This document shows, in pieces, positions 55,650 through 64,000 of a DNA stretch of 64,000 bases. A program made the position numbers and the translations under genes. Numbering within the stretch: position 1 is the first letter of the stretch; each line of letters opens with the position of its first letter. The DNA lies in contig CANHCQ010000012.1 of assembly GCA_947459215.1 (NCBI GenBank), positions 1 through 64,000 of the forward strand, in the 5' to 3' direction. The notes under the pieces are model-generated. The model made no database searches and was not told the DNA's origin. It saw only the letters and a program-made list of their open reading frames with translations. Source of the DNA: Phycisphaerales bacterium. GTDB taxonomy: Bacteria; Planctomycetota; Phycisphaerae; Phycisphaerales; UBA1924.

Positions 55650-55716
55650 GCGTGTGCGCTCGCGCGTTCGTCTCGCTTCCGTCGGATCATCCACCCGCGT
55701 CCCGTCAGACGACGGC

Positions 55717-56427
55717 TCAGTACTTCGGGTAGTACGGCTCCTCGTGCGTGTAGAACGGCCAGGTCGCTCGGTCGACAAACCGCCTGACCAGTTCGGTCCG
55801 CACCGCCGTCTCGGGGATCTCGTCGGGGCGACGCCCCCGCTCGTCGGGGAACTTGACGAGAATGGACCGCTCGAAGGTGTAGTAGTCGGCGAGCTTCGAA
55901 TCCGCCTCCGCCACCGCCAGCGACCCGGCGCACACGCCGTCGTAGAGGTACTGATTGCCCGGCTCGGTCGTTCGGAACTCGGTGATCTCGACGAAGATGA
56001 TCCGCTGCGCGCCGCCGAGCGCCTTGGAGAGGTCCTCCGTCGACTTCGCCCGCCAGCCCGGGTTGTCGTACATGAACTGCACGATCATCGCGGGCGGGAC
56101 GACCCCCGTCGTTCCGGCATCATTCATCGTGTCGGCCAGCCGCTCGGTGATGCGTGTCACCAGCATTGCCGAAAGCCCCGGCGCGGCCTCCTCGATCGAG
56201 CGATCGCACGACACGAGCACCGCGAACGACTTGCCCTGCAGCACGTCGGTCTCGGCCTTCACGGACTTGGTCGATTCCTGGCGGTACGACTCCGCCATGC
56301 CGCCGATGATGGTGCCGACCACGCAACCGGAAAGCGACACCGCGGACAGGGCACACCAACCCGCCAGCATCAGGGGCGTGCACCGGTAAAGGGAACGTCG
56401 AACGTACGTGCGGTCCATCGTGCTCAT
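55717..56427 (-). CDS. Putative lipoprotein
   Basis: This is a 236-residue exported protein. It starts at ATG 56427, with lipobox VSLSGC (Cys at residue 35) and a following Gly-rich loop VVGTIIGGM. The mature domain (FAVLVSCDRSIEEAAPGLSAMLVTRITERL, VVPPAMIVQFMYDNPGWRAKSTEDLSKALGGAQRIIFVEITEFRTTEP) resembles small outer-membrane lipoproteins of the LpoB/CsgG-like class. It begins directly after the stop of the DUF2752 gene (TGA-ATG), so the two are coupled. It is probably envelope-associated, and no function is known. Confidence 0.65.
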   Translation of the reverse strand: MSTMDRTYVRRSLYRCTPLMLAGWCALSAVSLSGCVVGTIIGGMAESYRQESTKSVKAETDVLQGKSFAVLVSCDRSIEEAAPGLSAMLVTRITERLADTMNDAGTTGVVPPAMIVQFMYDNPGWRAKSTEDLSKALGGAQRIIFVEITEFRTTEPGNQYLYDGVCAGSLAVAEADSKLADYYTFERSILVKFPDERGRRPDEIPETAVRTELVRRFVDRATWPFYTHEEPYYPKY

Positions 56428-56976
56428 TCACTCAGCCTTGGGTGCCGTGCCGCTATCTCTGACCGTGGCCGCCGCCCCGGGCGGGAGCGACTCGATCCAC
56501 ACTTTGTACCCCCACGCCCCCACCAGGATCACACCAGCCGCGATCAACGTCCGCGTGTTCGTCACGGCGTCCAAGAGAGGTCGCAGCGTGATCCCCGTCG
56601 CCAACGCGTGGAGCCCCGCAAGAAGGCCGGATGCTAGCACAACAGCGACCAGCGCTCCCGCCGGCTGCACCCGTGCGGACTCCAGCAACCGCCCCTGTGC
56701 CGCCAGCGACACCGCGGTCGTCATCCCGCATGTCATGCAGGGGCGCCGGGTCGCCAGCAGAAACCCGCACGGCGGCAGCCCGATCGCCCGGTGCGTGCCC
56801 ATCCCCGTGGGGCTTGGCGTCAACCACGCGCCGATGCCCAAAGGCACCGCGCAGACGATCGCCAGCGCCAGCCCGACCAGCCGGGCCGCGCCGCGTGCAC
56901 CAAGCACGCCCAGGAGCCCGCTCAGGCCTCGCTGGGGCGCGTCCAGTTTGGAGTCCCTCGTCGGGACCGCGCTCAT
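56428..56976 (-). CDS. DUF2752 membrane protein
   Basis: This is a 182-residue protein with three predicted membrane helices (about residues 31-51, 108-130 and 145-162). It has the family signature CGFLLATRRPCMTCGMTTAV (Cys-rich loop PCMTCGMT). DUF2752 proteins are small integral membrane proteins of unknown role, common in planctomycetes and bacteroidetes. The ATG is at 56976. It is the first gene of the minus-strand run of lipoproteins and phosphatase. Confidence 0.88.
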   Translation of the reverse strand: MSAVPTRDSKLDAPQRGLSGLLGVLGARGAARLVGLALAIVCAVPLGIGAWLTPSPTGMGTHRAIGLPPCGFLLATRRPCMTCGMTTAVSLAAQGRLLESARVQPAGALVAVVLASGLLAGLHALATGITLRPLLDAVTNTRTLIAAGVILVGAWGYKVWIESLPPGAAATVRDSGTAPKAE

Positions 56977-57157
56977 GGCAAGAGCCTACGCGGGCCGGGG
57001 CGAGCCGGTTTCGGGATTCGGCCTGCGGCCGACGCGAAGTAGGCCCTCGACGACTCAGGAGCCCAGCGCTTCCCGCTGGCTCCGGCGGCGTGCGTCGTGC
57101 CTGTCTCGGTTGCTGTTGCCGTGTGTGGACCGACTGGCACGCCCGCGTCGTCCGCGG

Positions 57158-58945
57158 TCAAGCCGACTGGCGCAGCCGCGCCGTGGCGGAGTTTTCGGAC
57201 ACCACGAACACCTCGCTGCCGGCAAGCTGCGTCGGCGACTCGCGCTGCCAACGGTCCCAGATGCGGTACAGCATGTGGGCCGATGCCACCCAACGGCTCG
57301 CGTCCGGCACCAGCACGATCCGCAGCCGCGGCGAGATCAACCCCGCTCCGTTCGACTCGCTGATGATCTCTTCCTCGGCCTGGTCGAACGCCGCCGCAAA
57401 GCTGCGCAGCGGCTGATCCAGCACGCCCGCCGGCGCCGTGGCGAGGAAGCGATCGTCGCCCAGATGCGCGAAGTAGATTTCCGAGCCGAGCGGCCCGATC
57501 ACGCGCCGGAAGGTCTCGACCACGCGACGCAGGAGTTCATCGCCGAGTTCATAGCCCATGCGCTCGTTGTAGGTCGAGAACGCGCGGACGTCGATCATCG
57601 CCGCGTCGTGCGTTCGGGCGAGCCGCAGCGTCGCCTCGTCGGCACTGGGAGGCGTGGGGGCATTGCGGAACAGTCGCGAAAGGTACTCGTCGGCCAGCAC
57701 ACGACCCGGCAGGCCCGTCAGCGGGGCGATGCGAAGCTGCACGTCACGGGTCAGGTCCGCCGCGGCGTGCAAGAGATCGCCCACCGACACGATGCCCGAC
57801 ACGCCGTTCTCGTCGGCAACAACCAGCGGCGTGCCGACCTGACGCTCCTCACGCGAACTCGCCAGCTCGAGCGCATCGGGAATGGTCGTCGTCGGCGCCG
57901 TGATCGCAACCTCGGGCTCGAGCACAAAGCCGATCTGCTGCCCCGCACGTGCGTCCGCCGCCGTCCGCAGGATCGTCTCGCGATCGCACCAGCCCACGGG
58001 TCGCTCACCATCGACCACAACCACGCCGGAGATGTGCAGGTCACGCAGCACCGCGGCGGCGACGTCGCTGAGGATGCGTTTCGCGTCCACGCAGATGACC
58101 GGACGCACGAAACGGCCGACGGTGACGACACGCCGATCGGGCTGCTGGCCCATCGGGCCGCCGACCTTCTGCTGCTGGATGAAGCGAACCACCTCGGGCG
58201 CAATGGTCTGATCCCGCGTTCCCGGGCGGCCGAGCAGATAGCCCTGCCCGTACACCACGCCAAGGTCCATGAGCGTTGCGAGTTCTTCGTTCTGCTCGAT
58301 CCCCTCGGCGATGAGCTTCACGCCACTGAGCGTGGCGAAGCGAAGGAAGAAGCGGATGAGGTTCTGCCGCACGCGATCGCGGTGGATGCCCTCGATCAGC
58401 TCGCGGTCCAGCTTGAGCCAATGCGGCCGCAGAGCCATGATGCGGTTCAGGCCGCTGGTGCCAGCGCCGACATCGTCGATGGCCACCTCAAAGCCCGCGG
58501 CCTTCACCAGTCGCACCTGCTCGTCGAGCCCGGCGATGTGCTGCTGATCGGAGCGTTCGGTGATCTCGAGCACCACGCGGCTGGGTGTCAGGCCCGGCGT
58601 GTTCTTCACCAGCGTCGTGATCGCCTGGCTGAAGCGAGAATCCGAAAAGACCTGCGGCGTGGTGTTCAGGAACAACTTGGTCCCGCCGTGCCACTGGGAG
58701 GCAGCCTCAAGCGACACCGCGCGGGTGCGACCTTCCAGGTCCCACAACGTGCCCGACTTCTCGGCCGCGTCGAACAGCTCACCGGGATTGGTGAAGGCCG
58801 AGCCGCGGGCGAGACGCGTCAACGTCTCGAAGCCCGCGATCTCGCCGCAACGAAGATCGACGATCGGCTGGAACGCGGCCTGCAAGCCGTCGCTCTTCAG
58901 CGTCGCTTCGATCTTCTCGCGCAGAGTTGGGTTCTCACCCGCCAT
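57158..58945 (-). CDS. EAL - CBS pair - degenerate GGDEF signalling protein
   Basis: This is a 595-residue cytoplasmic protein. The ATG at 58945 (MAGENPTLREKIEATLKSDGLQAAFQPIVDL) is chosen over 58993, which adds Cys-rich non-conserved residues. Residues about 20-255 form an EAL phosphodiesterase domain for cyclic di-GMP. The signature is ETL (40-42), and the other catalytic residues are present: VVLEITERSD, AIDDVGAG (usually DDFGTG), LKLDRELI, LIAEGIEQ and GQGYLLGRP. Residues about 275-395 are a CBS pair. Residues about 410-590 are GGDEF-like with YNERMGYELGDELLRRV, but the GGDEF motif itself is LGDDR, so cyclase activity is unlikely. No membrane segment is seen. Confidence 0.92.
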   Translation of the reverse strand: MAGENPTLREKIEATLKSDGLQAAFQPIVDLRCGEIAGFETLTRLARGSAFTNPGELFDAAEKSGTLWDLEGRTRAVSLEAASQWHGGTKLFLNTTPQVFSDSRFSQAITTLVKNTPGLTPSRVVLEITERSDQQHIAGLDEQVRLVKAAGFEVAIDDVGAGTSGLNRIMALRPHWLKLDRELIEGIHRDRVRQNLIRFFLRFATLSGVKLIAEGIEQNEELATLMDLGVVYGQGYLLGRPGTRDQTIAPEVVRFIQQQKVGGPMGQQPDRRVVTVGRFVRPVICVDAKRILSDVAAAVLRDLHISGVVVVDGERPVGWCDRETILRTAADARAGQQIGFVLEPEVAITAPTTTIPDALELASSREERQVGTPLVVADENGVSGIVSVGDLLHAAADLTRDVQLRIAPLTGLPGRVLADEYLSRLFRNAPTPPSADEATLRLARTHDAAMIDVRAFSTYNERMGYELGDELLRRVVETFRRVIGPLGSEIYFAHLGDDRFLATAPAGVLDQPLRSFAAAFDQAEEEIISESNGAGLISPRLRIVLVPDASRWVASAHMLYRIWDRWQRESPTQLAGSEVFVVSENSATARLRQSA

Positions 58946-59255
58946 CGGCTCTCCTCGCCGGGCGACGTGCGTCACGCGGCATCCACCTTTCATCGGAAGC
59001 CCAGACCACCGGAACGCGTCACCACCAACCCAAGAGCCCGCACCCGCACCGATTGCGCCTGCCCCTCCGGTTGCGCGGGCGAGTTACAGGGTTTTCCGGA
59101 TCAGAACTCGGACGATGAGGGCCAGAGAGGCGAGATAGCGGACGTTCGACGTCGGCTTTTGGATGGCGGATGTACGAGGCACGCCCGCTCGTGCCGGTCT
59201 TTCCCATCCGACAGGCCACATCCGAAATCCGACATCGCGGCTACCATCTCGCCGC
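58946..59255. other. Gap between divergent genes with inverted repeats
   Basis: It contains promoters for the EAL gene (minus) and nuoA (plus). At about 59149-59235, imperfect inverted GGATG/TCGGAT words surround a GGCACG-CCCGCT-CGTGCC hairpin (59178-59195), ending 20 bp before the nuoA start. No gene is seen. Confidence 0.6.
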
Positions 59256-59651
59256 ATGAAGCTCTTTGCGACAACGGACCTGTCCAGCTACCTGCCGATC
59301 CTGCTCATCGTGCTAATGGCGATCACCTTCGGCGTGATGAACGTGGTGGGCTCGATCGTGCTCGGCCCCAAGCGCCAGGGCCGCGTGAAGAGCCAGTCGT
59401 ACGAGTCGGGCATGAACCCGATCGGCACCGCCCGCAAGCGGTTCAACGTGCGGTTCTACCTGATCGCGATGGTCTTCCTGGTCTTCGACGTCGAGATCGT
59501 CTTCCTGTACCCCTGGGCGACCACCTTCCCCAACATCGCCCCGATGAGCAACGAGGGCCTGATCTGGCTCGGCCGCATCTTCTTCTTCCTGTTCACGACC
59601 GTAGTGGCCTACGTCTATGGCTACCGCAAGGGCGTCTTCCAGTTTGACTGA
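59256..59651 (+). CDS. nuoA: NADH-quinone oxidoreductase subunit A
   Basis: This is a 131-residue complex I membrane subunit. ATG at 59256 opens MKLFATTDLSSYLPILLIVLMAITFGVM, the first of three helices. Signature text is YESGMNPIGTARKRFNVRFYLIAMVFLVFDVEIVFLYPWA, typical of NuoA/NDH-3. The last helix is LGRIFFFLFTTVVAYVYGYRKGVFQF. The gene is alone: no nuoB or other nuo subunit follows on the plus strand. Either the nuo genes are scattered or this is an extra copy. It ends at a palindromic terminator at 59687. Confidence 0.95.
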   Translation: MKLFATTDLSSYLPILLIVLMAITFGVMNVVGSIVLGPKRQGRVKSQSYESGMNPIGTARKRFNVRFYLIAMVFLVFDVEIVFLYPWATTFPNIAPMSNEGLIWLGRIFFFLFTTVVAYVYGYRKGVFQFD

Positions 59652-59686
59652 GGCCCAGCGTCGCACAGCAAGCACACCGCAACGAG

Positions 59687-59715
59687 GACCGGCCGACGGC
59701 CGGTCTTTTCTTTTT
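59687..59715 (+). terminator. Terminator of nuoA built from the dispersed REP-like palindrome
   Basis: GACCGGCC-GAC-GGCCGGTC followed by TTTTCTTTTT, 36 bp after the nuoA stop. It is an intrinsic terminator and shares its stem sequence with 46912, 49041 and 63341. Confidence 0.88.
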
Positions 59716-59779
59716 CGGCGTGGCCGCTGACGAAGGAAGACCCCAACCCCGGGCTCGCGAGGCATGGGGCCTTGGCGTC

Positions 59780-61138
59780 TTACCTTCTTTCGAGCACCAA
59801 CGCCGTCTGATCGTCGCCCGGCTTCGCAGTCCCTATGTGGGCCCGGATCGCGTCGTCGAGCGTTCGCAGGACCGCATCCGGCTCGGACGGCGGCGAAGGC
59901 GCGGCCTGCATCGCTCGCGCCACCCGGGACACGCCGAACAGCTCGTTTGTCGGCGACATCGCCTCGCTGATGCCGTCGGTGTACAGCAGCACCCGCTCGC
60001 CAGGAGCGAACTGCCGCGTGGTCACGCTCGATCCGATCGTGTCGAGGATGCCCAGGGGCGGCCCTCCATCCAACTCCAGTTCACGCACGCCGTCCGCACC
60101 GTGCACCAGCGGCGGCGGATGGCCGGCACCGGCAAACTCGAGCGTGCCCGCCTCCGCGTCGTACACACCCGCGAGCGCGGTCACGAACGAGCTGCCGATG
60201 CGGCGTGCGAACAGGCGGCGGTTGAGTTCCTCGAGGAGCCGATCGGGCGACGGCAGCTCGGCCATATTGCGCAGCACCGTGTGCAGCATCGATACCACCA
60301 CAGCCGCCGAAGGGCCGTGCCCGGACGCGTCAGCGATAAGGAACCCGAAGCGTTTGCGACCGCCGGCCGGATCGGGGAAGATGTCGTAATAGTCGCCCCC
60401 AGCGCGGTCGAACGTCGCATATGCCGCCGCAACCTTCACGTTGGGGATCTGCGGAACCTCCTGAGGGAGGAGGCTCCGCTGGATCTCGGCGATCTGATCG
60501 ATCTCGGCCTGGATGTACGCGGTCGCTTCGCGGAGGCTCTTGGCGATGTTCAGGTTGCGGATCACCACGCCGACGAGGTTGGCCTGCAGCACCACCGTCT
60601 CAAGCAGCTCCATCGTCCATCGATCCTGCGGCGTGTCCATCAGGATCAGATGGTCGGCGGGCTGCGACTTCTCGGGCAACGGCGTCGAAACCAGCGAGCG
60701 GTACCCACGGGTCCATTCGCCGAAGACACTGTCGGGAGCTCCGTCCAGCCTGGCCATCTGCGGCGAGTCTTGCGCGGTGATGAGGCCGACCAGACCGCCA
60801 GCACGGACGGGAGCAGCGTTCACCTGCCCCTCGTGCAGCACCGGCGGCACGAGTTCCACGCCATCGGGAGTGCGCCAGCGGGTGATCCGGTACGTGCCTG
60901 GCGGACAATCCCGCGTCCGCACCATCACCATGCACGAGCGGCCGCGGATGCGTCCCATCGCCTCGGCGAACTCGTTGATGATGCCGTGATCGTGGGTCTG
61001 TTTGAAGAGTTTGTGCGTGAGATTGAGCAGCAGCGGCAGACGCTGATTGCCCGCGAGTTCCGCCAGACGGACACCCGGCATCGCGTCCGTGTTGGCGTAT
61101 GTCGGCGTTGGAATCGGCTCGGCGGGCAAGGCAAACAT
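59780..61138 (-). CDS. PP2C-type (RsbU/SpoIIE) phosphatase with GAF-like domain
   Basis: This is a 452-residue cytoplasmic phosphatase of sigma-factor or stress signalling. The ATG at 61138 (MFALPAEPIPTPTYANTDAMPGVRLAELAG) is preferred over 61336. Residues about 35-200 are a GAF-like sensor (LLLNLTHKLFKQTHDHGIINEFAEAMGRI to SLVSTPLPEKSQPADHLILMD). A helix with AEIDQIAEIQRSLLPQEVPQIPNVKVAAAY links to the PPM domain (about 235-452), with AGGDYYDIF, FLIADASGHGPSAAVVVSMLH, LLYTDGISEAMSP and GDDQTALVLER. These Asp residues bind the catalytic metals. The partner anti-sigma and anti-anti-sigma proteins are not nearby. Confidence 0.92.
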   Translation of the reverse strand: MFALPAEPIPTPTYANTDAMPGVRLAELAGNQRLPLLLNLTHKLFKQTHDHGIINEFAEAMGRIRGRSCMVMVRTRDCPPGTYRITRWRTPDGVELVPPVLHEGQVNAAPVRAGGLVGLITAQDSPQMARLDGAPDSVFGEWTRGYRSLVSTPLPEKSQPADHLILMDTPQDRWTMELLETVVLQANLVGVVIRNLNIAKSLREATAYIQAEIDQIAEIQRSLLPQEVPQIPNVKVAAAYATFDRAGGDYYDIFPDPAGGRKRFGFLIADASGHGPSAAVVVSMLHTVLRNMAELPSPDRLLEELNRRLFARRIGSSFVTALAGVYDAEAGTLEFAGAGHPPPLVHGADGVRELELDGGPPLGILDTIGSSVTTRQFAPGERVLLYTDGISEAMSPTNELFGVSRVARAMQAAPSPPSEPDAVLRTLDDAIRAHIGTAKPGDDQTALVLERR

Positions 61139-61328
61139 CTCCGGCCGCGGCACCGTAAACTGCCGAGGGAAGGTGTGGGAGGCGTCGCAGTGTATTCGAC
61201 GCCGAAGCGTCACCCGCTGCCAACTGGGCTGGGGTGCCGCGACGCCCGCACCGCGCAACACCGGCCCCCTCGCTCGCTCGTTCTTCCCCTGCCCCTCTGC
61301 TCCCCTGACCCCCTCTTCCCCTCCCACC

Positions 61329-62852
61329 ATGTCCAACCACTATCCCCAACTCTGCACACTCGTTCGCCGCTCCGGCGTACTCGGTTCCATCGGCGCCCTG
61401 GTCTCGTGGGATCAGGAAACGTACATGCCGCCCGCTGGCGCCGCGTTCCGTTCCGAGCAACTCGGATTGCTCGCCGAACTGCATCACAAGCACGCGACGG
61501 ATCCGAAGATCGGCGATCTGATCGCCGCGTGCGAGGCCGACAAGGCGCTGCTCGCCAACGAGACCATCGCCGCCAACATCCGCGAGCTGCGTCGTGACTA
61601 CGACCGGATGACCAAGCTGCCCACCAGCCTCGTCTCCGAGCTTGCGACGACGACCAGCCAGGCGCAGGAAGCCTGGAAGCACGCCCGCCAGAACAGCGAC
61701 TTCGCGGCGTTCGTGCCCAAGCTCGAACGCGTCGTCGAGTTGACGCGGCAGAAAGCGGACTGCTACGGCATTCCCGCCGGCGGCGAACGCTATGACGCGC
61801 TGCTCGATGAGTACGAGCCGGGCGCGAGCGCCAAGGAGATCGAGGCGACGTTTACGCCCCTGCGTGCGAAGCTCGCGGCGCTGATCCACAGCGTCGCCGC
61901 GTCCGGCAAGAAGCCCGACACGTCGATCCTGTCGGCACAGATCCCCGCGGACAAGCAGCACGCCTTCGGGCAGATGATCCTGAAGGCGATCACGTTCGAT
62001 CTCGACGCCGGTCGCCTCGACGTCACCACCCATCCGTTCTGCAGCGGCGTCGCTCCCGGCGACACCCGCCTCACGACCCGCTACCGCGACGAGAAGTTCA
62101 CCGACGCTCTCTACGGCACGCTGCACGAGGCTGGCCACGGGCTCTACGAGCAGGGTCTCCCCAAGGCCGGCTCGCCCGAGGGCCTGTTCGGTCAGCCCCT
62201 GAGCGAGGCGATCTCGCTGGGTATCCACGAGAGCCAGAGCCGCATGTGGGAGAACCTGGTCGGGCGCAGCCGCGAGTTCTGGGTGTGGGCCCTGCCGCAC
62301 GCCAAGCAGTATTTCGGCGCTGCGATGGCGAACGTGACGCCCGACTCGATGTTCGCGGCGGTGAACACGACGACGCCAAGCCTGATCCGCGTCGAAGCCG
62401 ACGAAGGCACGTACAACATGCACGTGATGGTGCGATTCGAACTCGAGCGAGCTCTGCTCTCGGGCGCGATGAAGGTGAAGGACGTGCCGGGCGAGTGGAA
62501 CCGTCGGTACAAGGACTACCTCGGGATCGACGTCCCTGACGACCGGCGCGGCTGTTTGCAGGACGTGCACTGGTCCGCGGGCCTCATCGGCTACTTCCCG
62601 ACGTACACGCTGGGGAACCTCTACGCCGCCCAGTTCTGGGAGACGATTGAGCAGGAGATCCCGGACGTCAAGGCCAAGATCAGCCGCGGCGAGTTCGCGC
62701 CGCTGCGAGAATGGCTCCGCACCAAGATCCACGTGCACGGCAAGCGTTATCGCGCCGCGGACCTGTGCAAACGCATCACCGGCAAGCCGCTGAGCGCTGA
62801 GCCGCTGCTGCGCTACCTGGGCGGCAAGACCAAGGCGGTCTACGGCGTATGA
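61329..62852 (+). CDS. Carboxypeptidase M32 family
   Basis: This is a 507-residue zinc metallopeptidase that removes C-terminal residues. ATG at 61329 (MSNHYPQLCTLVRRSGVLGSIGALVSWDQETYMPP) is the family-length start. Key motifs are DQETYMPPAGAAFRSEQL, then HPFCSGVAPGDTRLTTRY, and the zinc signature LYGTLHEAGHGLYEQGLP (HExxH, about residue 260). The third ligand region is GQPLSEAISLGIHESQSRMWENLVGRS. The last helices end DLCKRITGKPLSAEPLLRYLGGK. The stop overlaps the start of the next gene as ATGA. Confidence 0.95.
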   Translation: MSNHYPQLCTLVRRSGVLGSIGALVSWDQETYMPPAGAAFRSEQLGLLAELHHKHATDPKIGDLIAACEADKALLANETIAANIRELRRDYDRMTKLPTSLVSELATTTSQAQEAWKHARQNSDFAAFVPKLERVVELTRQKADCYGIPAGGERYDALLDEYEPGASAKEIEATFTPLRAKLAALIHSVAASGKKPDTSILSAQIPADKQHAFGQMILKAITFDLDAGRLDVTTHPFCSGVAPGDTRLTTRYRDEKFTDALYGTLHEAGHGLYEQGLPKAGSPEGLFGQPLSEAISLGIHESQSRMWENLVGRSREFWVWALPHAKQYFGAAMANVTPDSMFAAVNTTTPSLIRVEADEGTYNMHVMVRFELERALLSGAMKVKDVPGEWNRRYKDYLGIDVPDDRRGCLQDVHWSAGLIGYFPTYTLGNLYAAQFWETIEQEIPDVKAKISRGEFAPLREWLRTKIHVHGKRYRAADLCKRITGKPLSAEPLLRYLGGKTKAVYGV

Positions 62853-64000
62853 CGTCCGTTCCACTGCCAACGCTGCCTGCCCGCACGCCCAACGCGGCCG
62901 ACAAGGAACACTCCGCCGTGGAAGCCATCTCCGTCTTCGACATCTTCAAGATCGGCGTCGGCCCCTCCAGCAGCCACACGATGGGCCCGTGGCGCGCGAC
63001 ACAACGGTTCCTAAAGGCCGTGGACGAGCGCGTGGGGCTGGCCAACGTCCAGCGCGTGCAGGTCGACCTCTTCGGCTCACTCGCCAAGACCGGCAAGGGC
63101 CACGGCACGGACCTCGCCGTCGTGCTCGCGCTCGCGGGCGAAGACCCGGTGACGTGCAAGGTCGAGGGCCTCACCGAACGGTTCCACGGGATCGTGCAGA
63201 GCAAGCGGCTGCGTCTCGATGGCAATCGCGAGATCACGTTCGACGCGGCCACCGACCTGCGCTTCCACATGGACCGGGCCCTGCCGTTCCATCCCAACGG
63301 GGTGACCTTCACAGCGTTCTCGAAGCCCACCAACCAGTGGGACCGGCCTCCGGCCGGTCTTCCCACCAGCGGCGCACCAAGCAACACATCAAGCATCAAG
63401 GCAGACTGGCCGGAGGCCAGTCCTACTGAGATCTGCGAAACCTACTACTCCGTTGGCGGCGGTTTCGTCGTGCAGGAGAACGAGGCGCCCACGGGCCACC
63501 GCGCCGTCGTGCTGCCGTTCCCCATCGAACATGCTTGCGAACTGCTCGCGTACTGCGAGAAGCATCGCTCCACCATCCCCCAGATCGTGCTCCGCAACGA
63601 GCTCGCATGGCGGGCCGAGAGCGATATCCGGCTCGACCTCTTGAAGATCTGGCGTGAGATGCACGCCTGCATCTGGCGCGGGTGCAACACCGACGGCATG
63701 CTGCCCGGCGGGCTCCACGTCGTCCGCCGTGCCGCGACAATCAGCCGCAAGATGCTGGAGGGCGACACGCCCAGCGGCATCGACGCGTGGACCAACGCCG
63801 TGAAGACCAGCGTGCGCGACTTCGAGCACATCCTGAAGTGGGTAAGCGCCTTCGCGCTGGCGGTCAACGAGGAAAACGCGTGCTTCGGGCGCGTTGTCAC
63901 CGCCCCAACCAACGGAGCCGCTGGCGTGATCCCGGCGGTGATGATGTACGCCCGCTGCTTCAAGGACATGAGCGACGACAAGACCATCGCGTTCATGCTC
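62849..64000 (+). CDS. sdaA: L-serine dehydratase (iron-sulphur type), truncated by the window end
   Basis: The open frame from ATG 62849 (ATGA overlap with the M32 stop) runs off the window with no stop. About 384 residues are visible. Family text includes VFDIFKIGVGPSSSHTMGPWRA near residue 35, FGSLAKTGKGHGTD, and YYSVGGGFVVQENEAP, the end of the beta domain. TWREMHACIWRGC-like KIWREMHACIWRGCNTDGMLPGGL follows, then SGIDAWTNAVKTSVRDFEHILKW and NEENACFGRVVTAPTNGAAGVIPAVMMY. The last contains one of the Cys ligands of the [4Fe-4S] cluster that dehydrates serine to pyruvate. An in-frame insertion of palindromic repeats lies at about 63337-63428. Confidence 0.93.
   Translation, partial: MTSVPLPTLPARTPNAADKEHSAVEAISVFDIFKIGVGPSSSHTMGPWRATQRFLKAVDERVGLANVQRVQVDLFGSLAKTGKGHGTDLAVVLALAGEDPVTCKVEGLTERFHGIVQSKRLRLDGNREITFDAATDLRFHMDRALPFHPNGVTFTAFSKPTNQWDRPPAGLPTSGAPSNTSSIKADWPEASPTEICETYYSVGGGFVVQENEAPTGHRAVVLPFPIEHACELLAYCEKHRSTIPQIVLRNELAWRAESDIRLDLLKIWREMHACIWRGCNTDGMLPGGLHVVRRAATISRKMLEGDTPSGIDAWTNAVKTSVRDFEHILKWVSAFALAVNEENACFGRVVTAPTNGAAGVIPAVMMYARCFKDMSDDKTIAFML
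63337..63428. repeat. Two REP-like palindromes inserted in frame in sdaA
   Basis: GACCGGCC-TCC-GGCCGGTC at 63341-63359 and GACTGGCC-GGA-GGCCAGTC at 63404-63422 lie 45 bp apart. They encode about 30 residues (WDRPPAGLPTSGAPSN, KADWPEASPTE) between the end of the N-terminal domain and the conserved YYSVGGGF, where other SdaA proteins have a short linker. The frame is preserved. Confidence 0.85.

Overview
The window is high-GC bacterial DNA with compact operons. It most likely comes from a planctomycete of the Phycisphaerae type. This is inferred, not proven. Supporting signs are a large pseudopilin gene cluster with oversized pseudopilins, two GroEL paralogues (one with a GGM tail, one without), a stand-alone phosphopantothenate-cysteine ligase, solitary DUF559 and GxxExxY genes, and intergenic spaces packed with palindromic and low-complexity repeats.

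Layout. 1-272 is an array of a 34-bp hairpin repeat. 338-4206 holds small envelope and unknown genes: two lipoproteins, DUF5661, DUF1328 and a membrane protein. 4572-7967 is a minus-strand block with an oxidoreductase-like protein and an OppC/OppD-type ABC transporter pair. 8088-10321 is a lower-GC accessory stretch of three unrecognised genes ending at a tRNA-Pro, with a three-copy repeat in its gaps. 10524-28419 is one long minus-strand cluster for a type II secretion / type IV pilus-like machine. In transcription order it is a PilB/GspE ATPase, PilT, a second GspE, GspF/PilC, four pseudopilins (G, H, I, J-like) and a giant GspK-like protein. 28863-31404 (plus) has coaB, a block of repeats and an aspartate-type aminotransferase. 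A further prepilin gene lies at 31603-32697.

33304-37782 contains a RidA protein, transaldolase, a DUF559 nuclease-like gene between direct repeats, an acyl-CoA synthetase and a SPOR-domain lipoprotein. 38057-46527 is a proteostasis region on the minus strand: acpS, an FmdB zinc ribbon, grpE, dnaJ, a GxxExxY gene in an inverted-repeat element, groEL2, groES, HIT, DedA and groEL1. 47089-52114 carries the 2-oxoglutarate dehydrogenase genes sucA and sucB and a small unknown gene. 52628-58945 is a run of minus-strand genes: a low-molecular-weight phosphatase with a LigD-phosphoesterase-like partner, two lipoproteins, DUF2752 and an EAL-CBS-GGDEF protein. 59256-64000 has an isolated nuoA, an RsbU-type phosphatase, an M32 carboxypeptidase and a truncated L-serine dehydratase.

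The most distinctive theme is repeat elements. Small PD-(D/E)XK-like genes (GxxExxY, DUF559) sit between terminal repeats. Related copies without the gene occur nearby, and palindromes have inserted in frame into at least two coding sequences. The second theme is the pseudopilin cluster, whose four pseudopilins all have Ala rather than Gly before the cleavage site.
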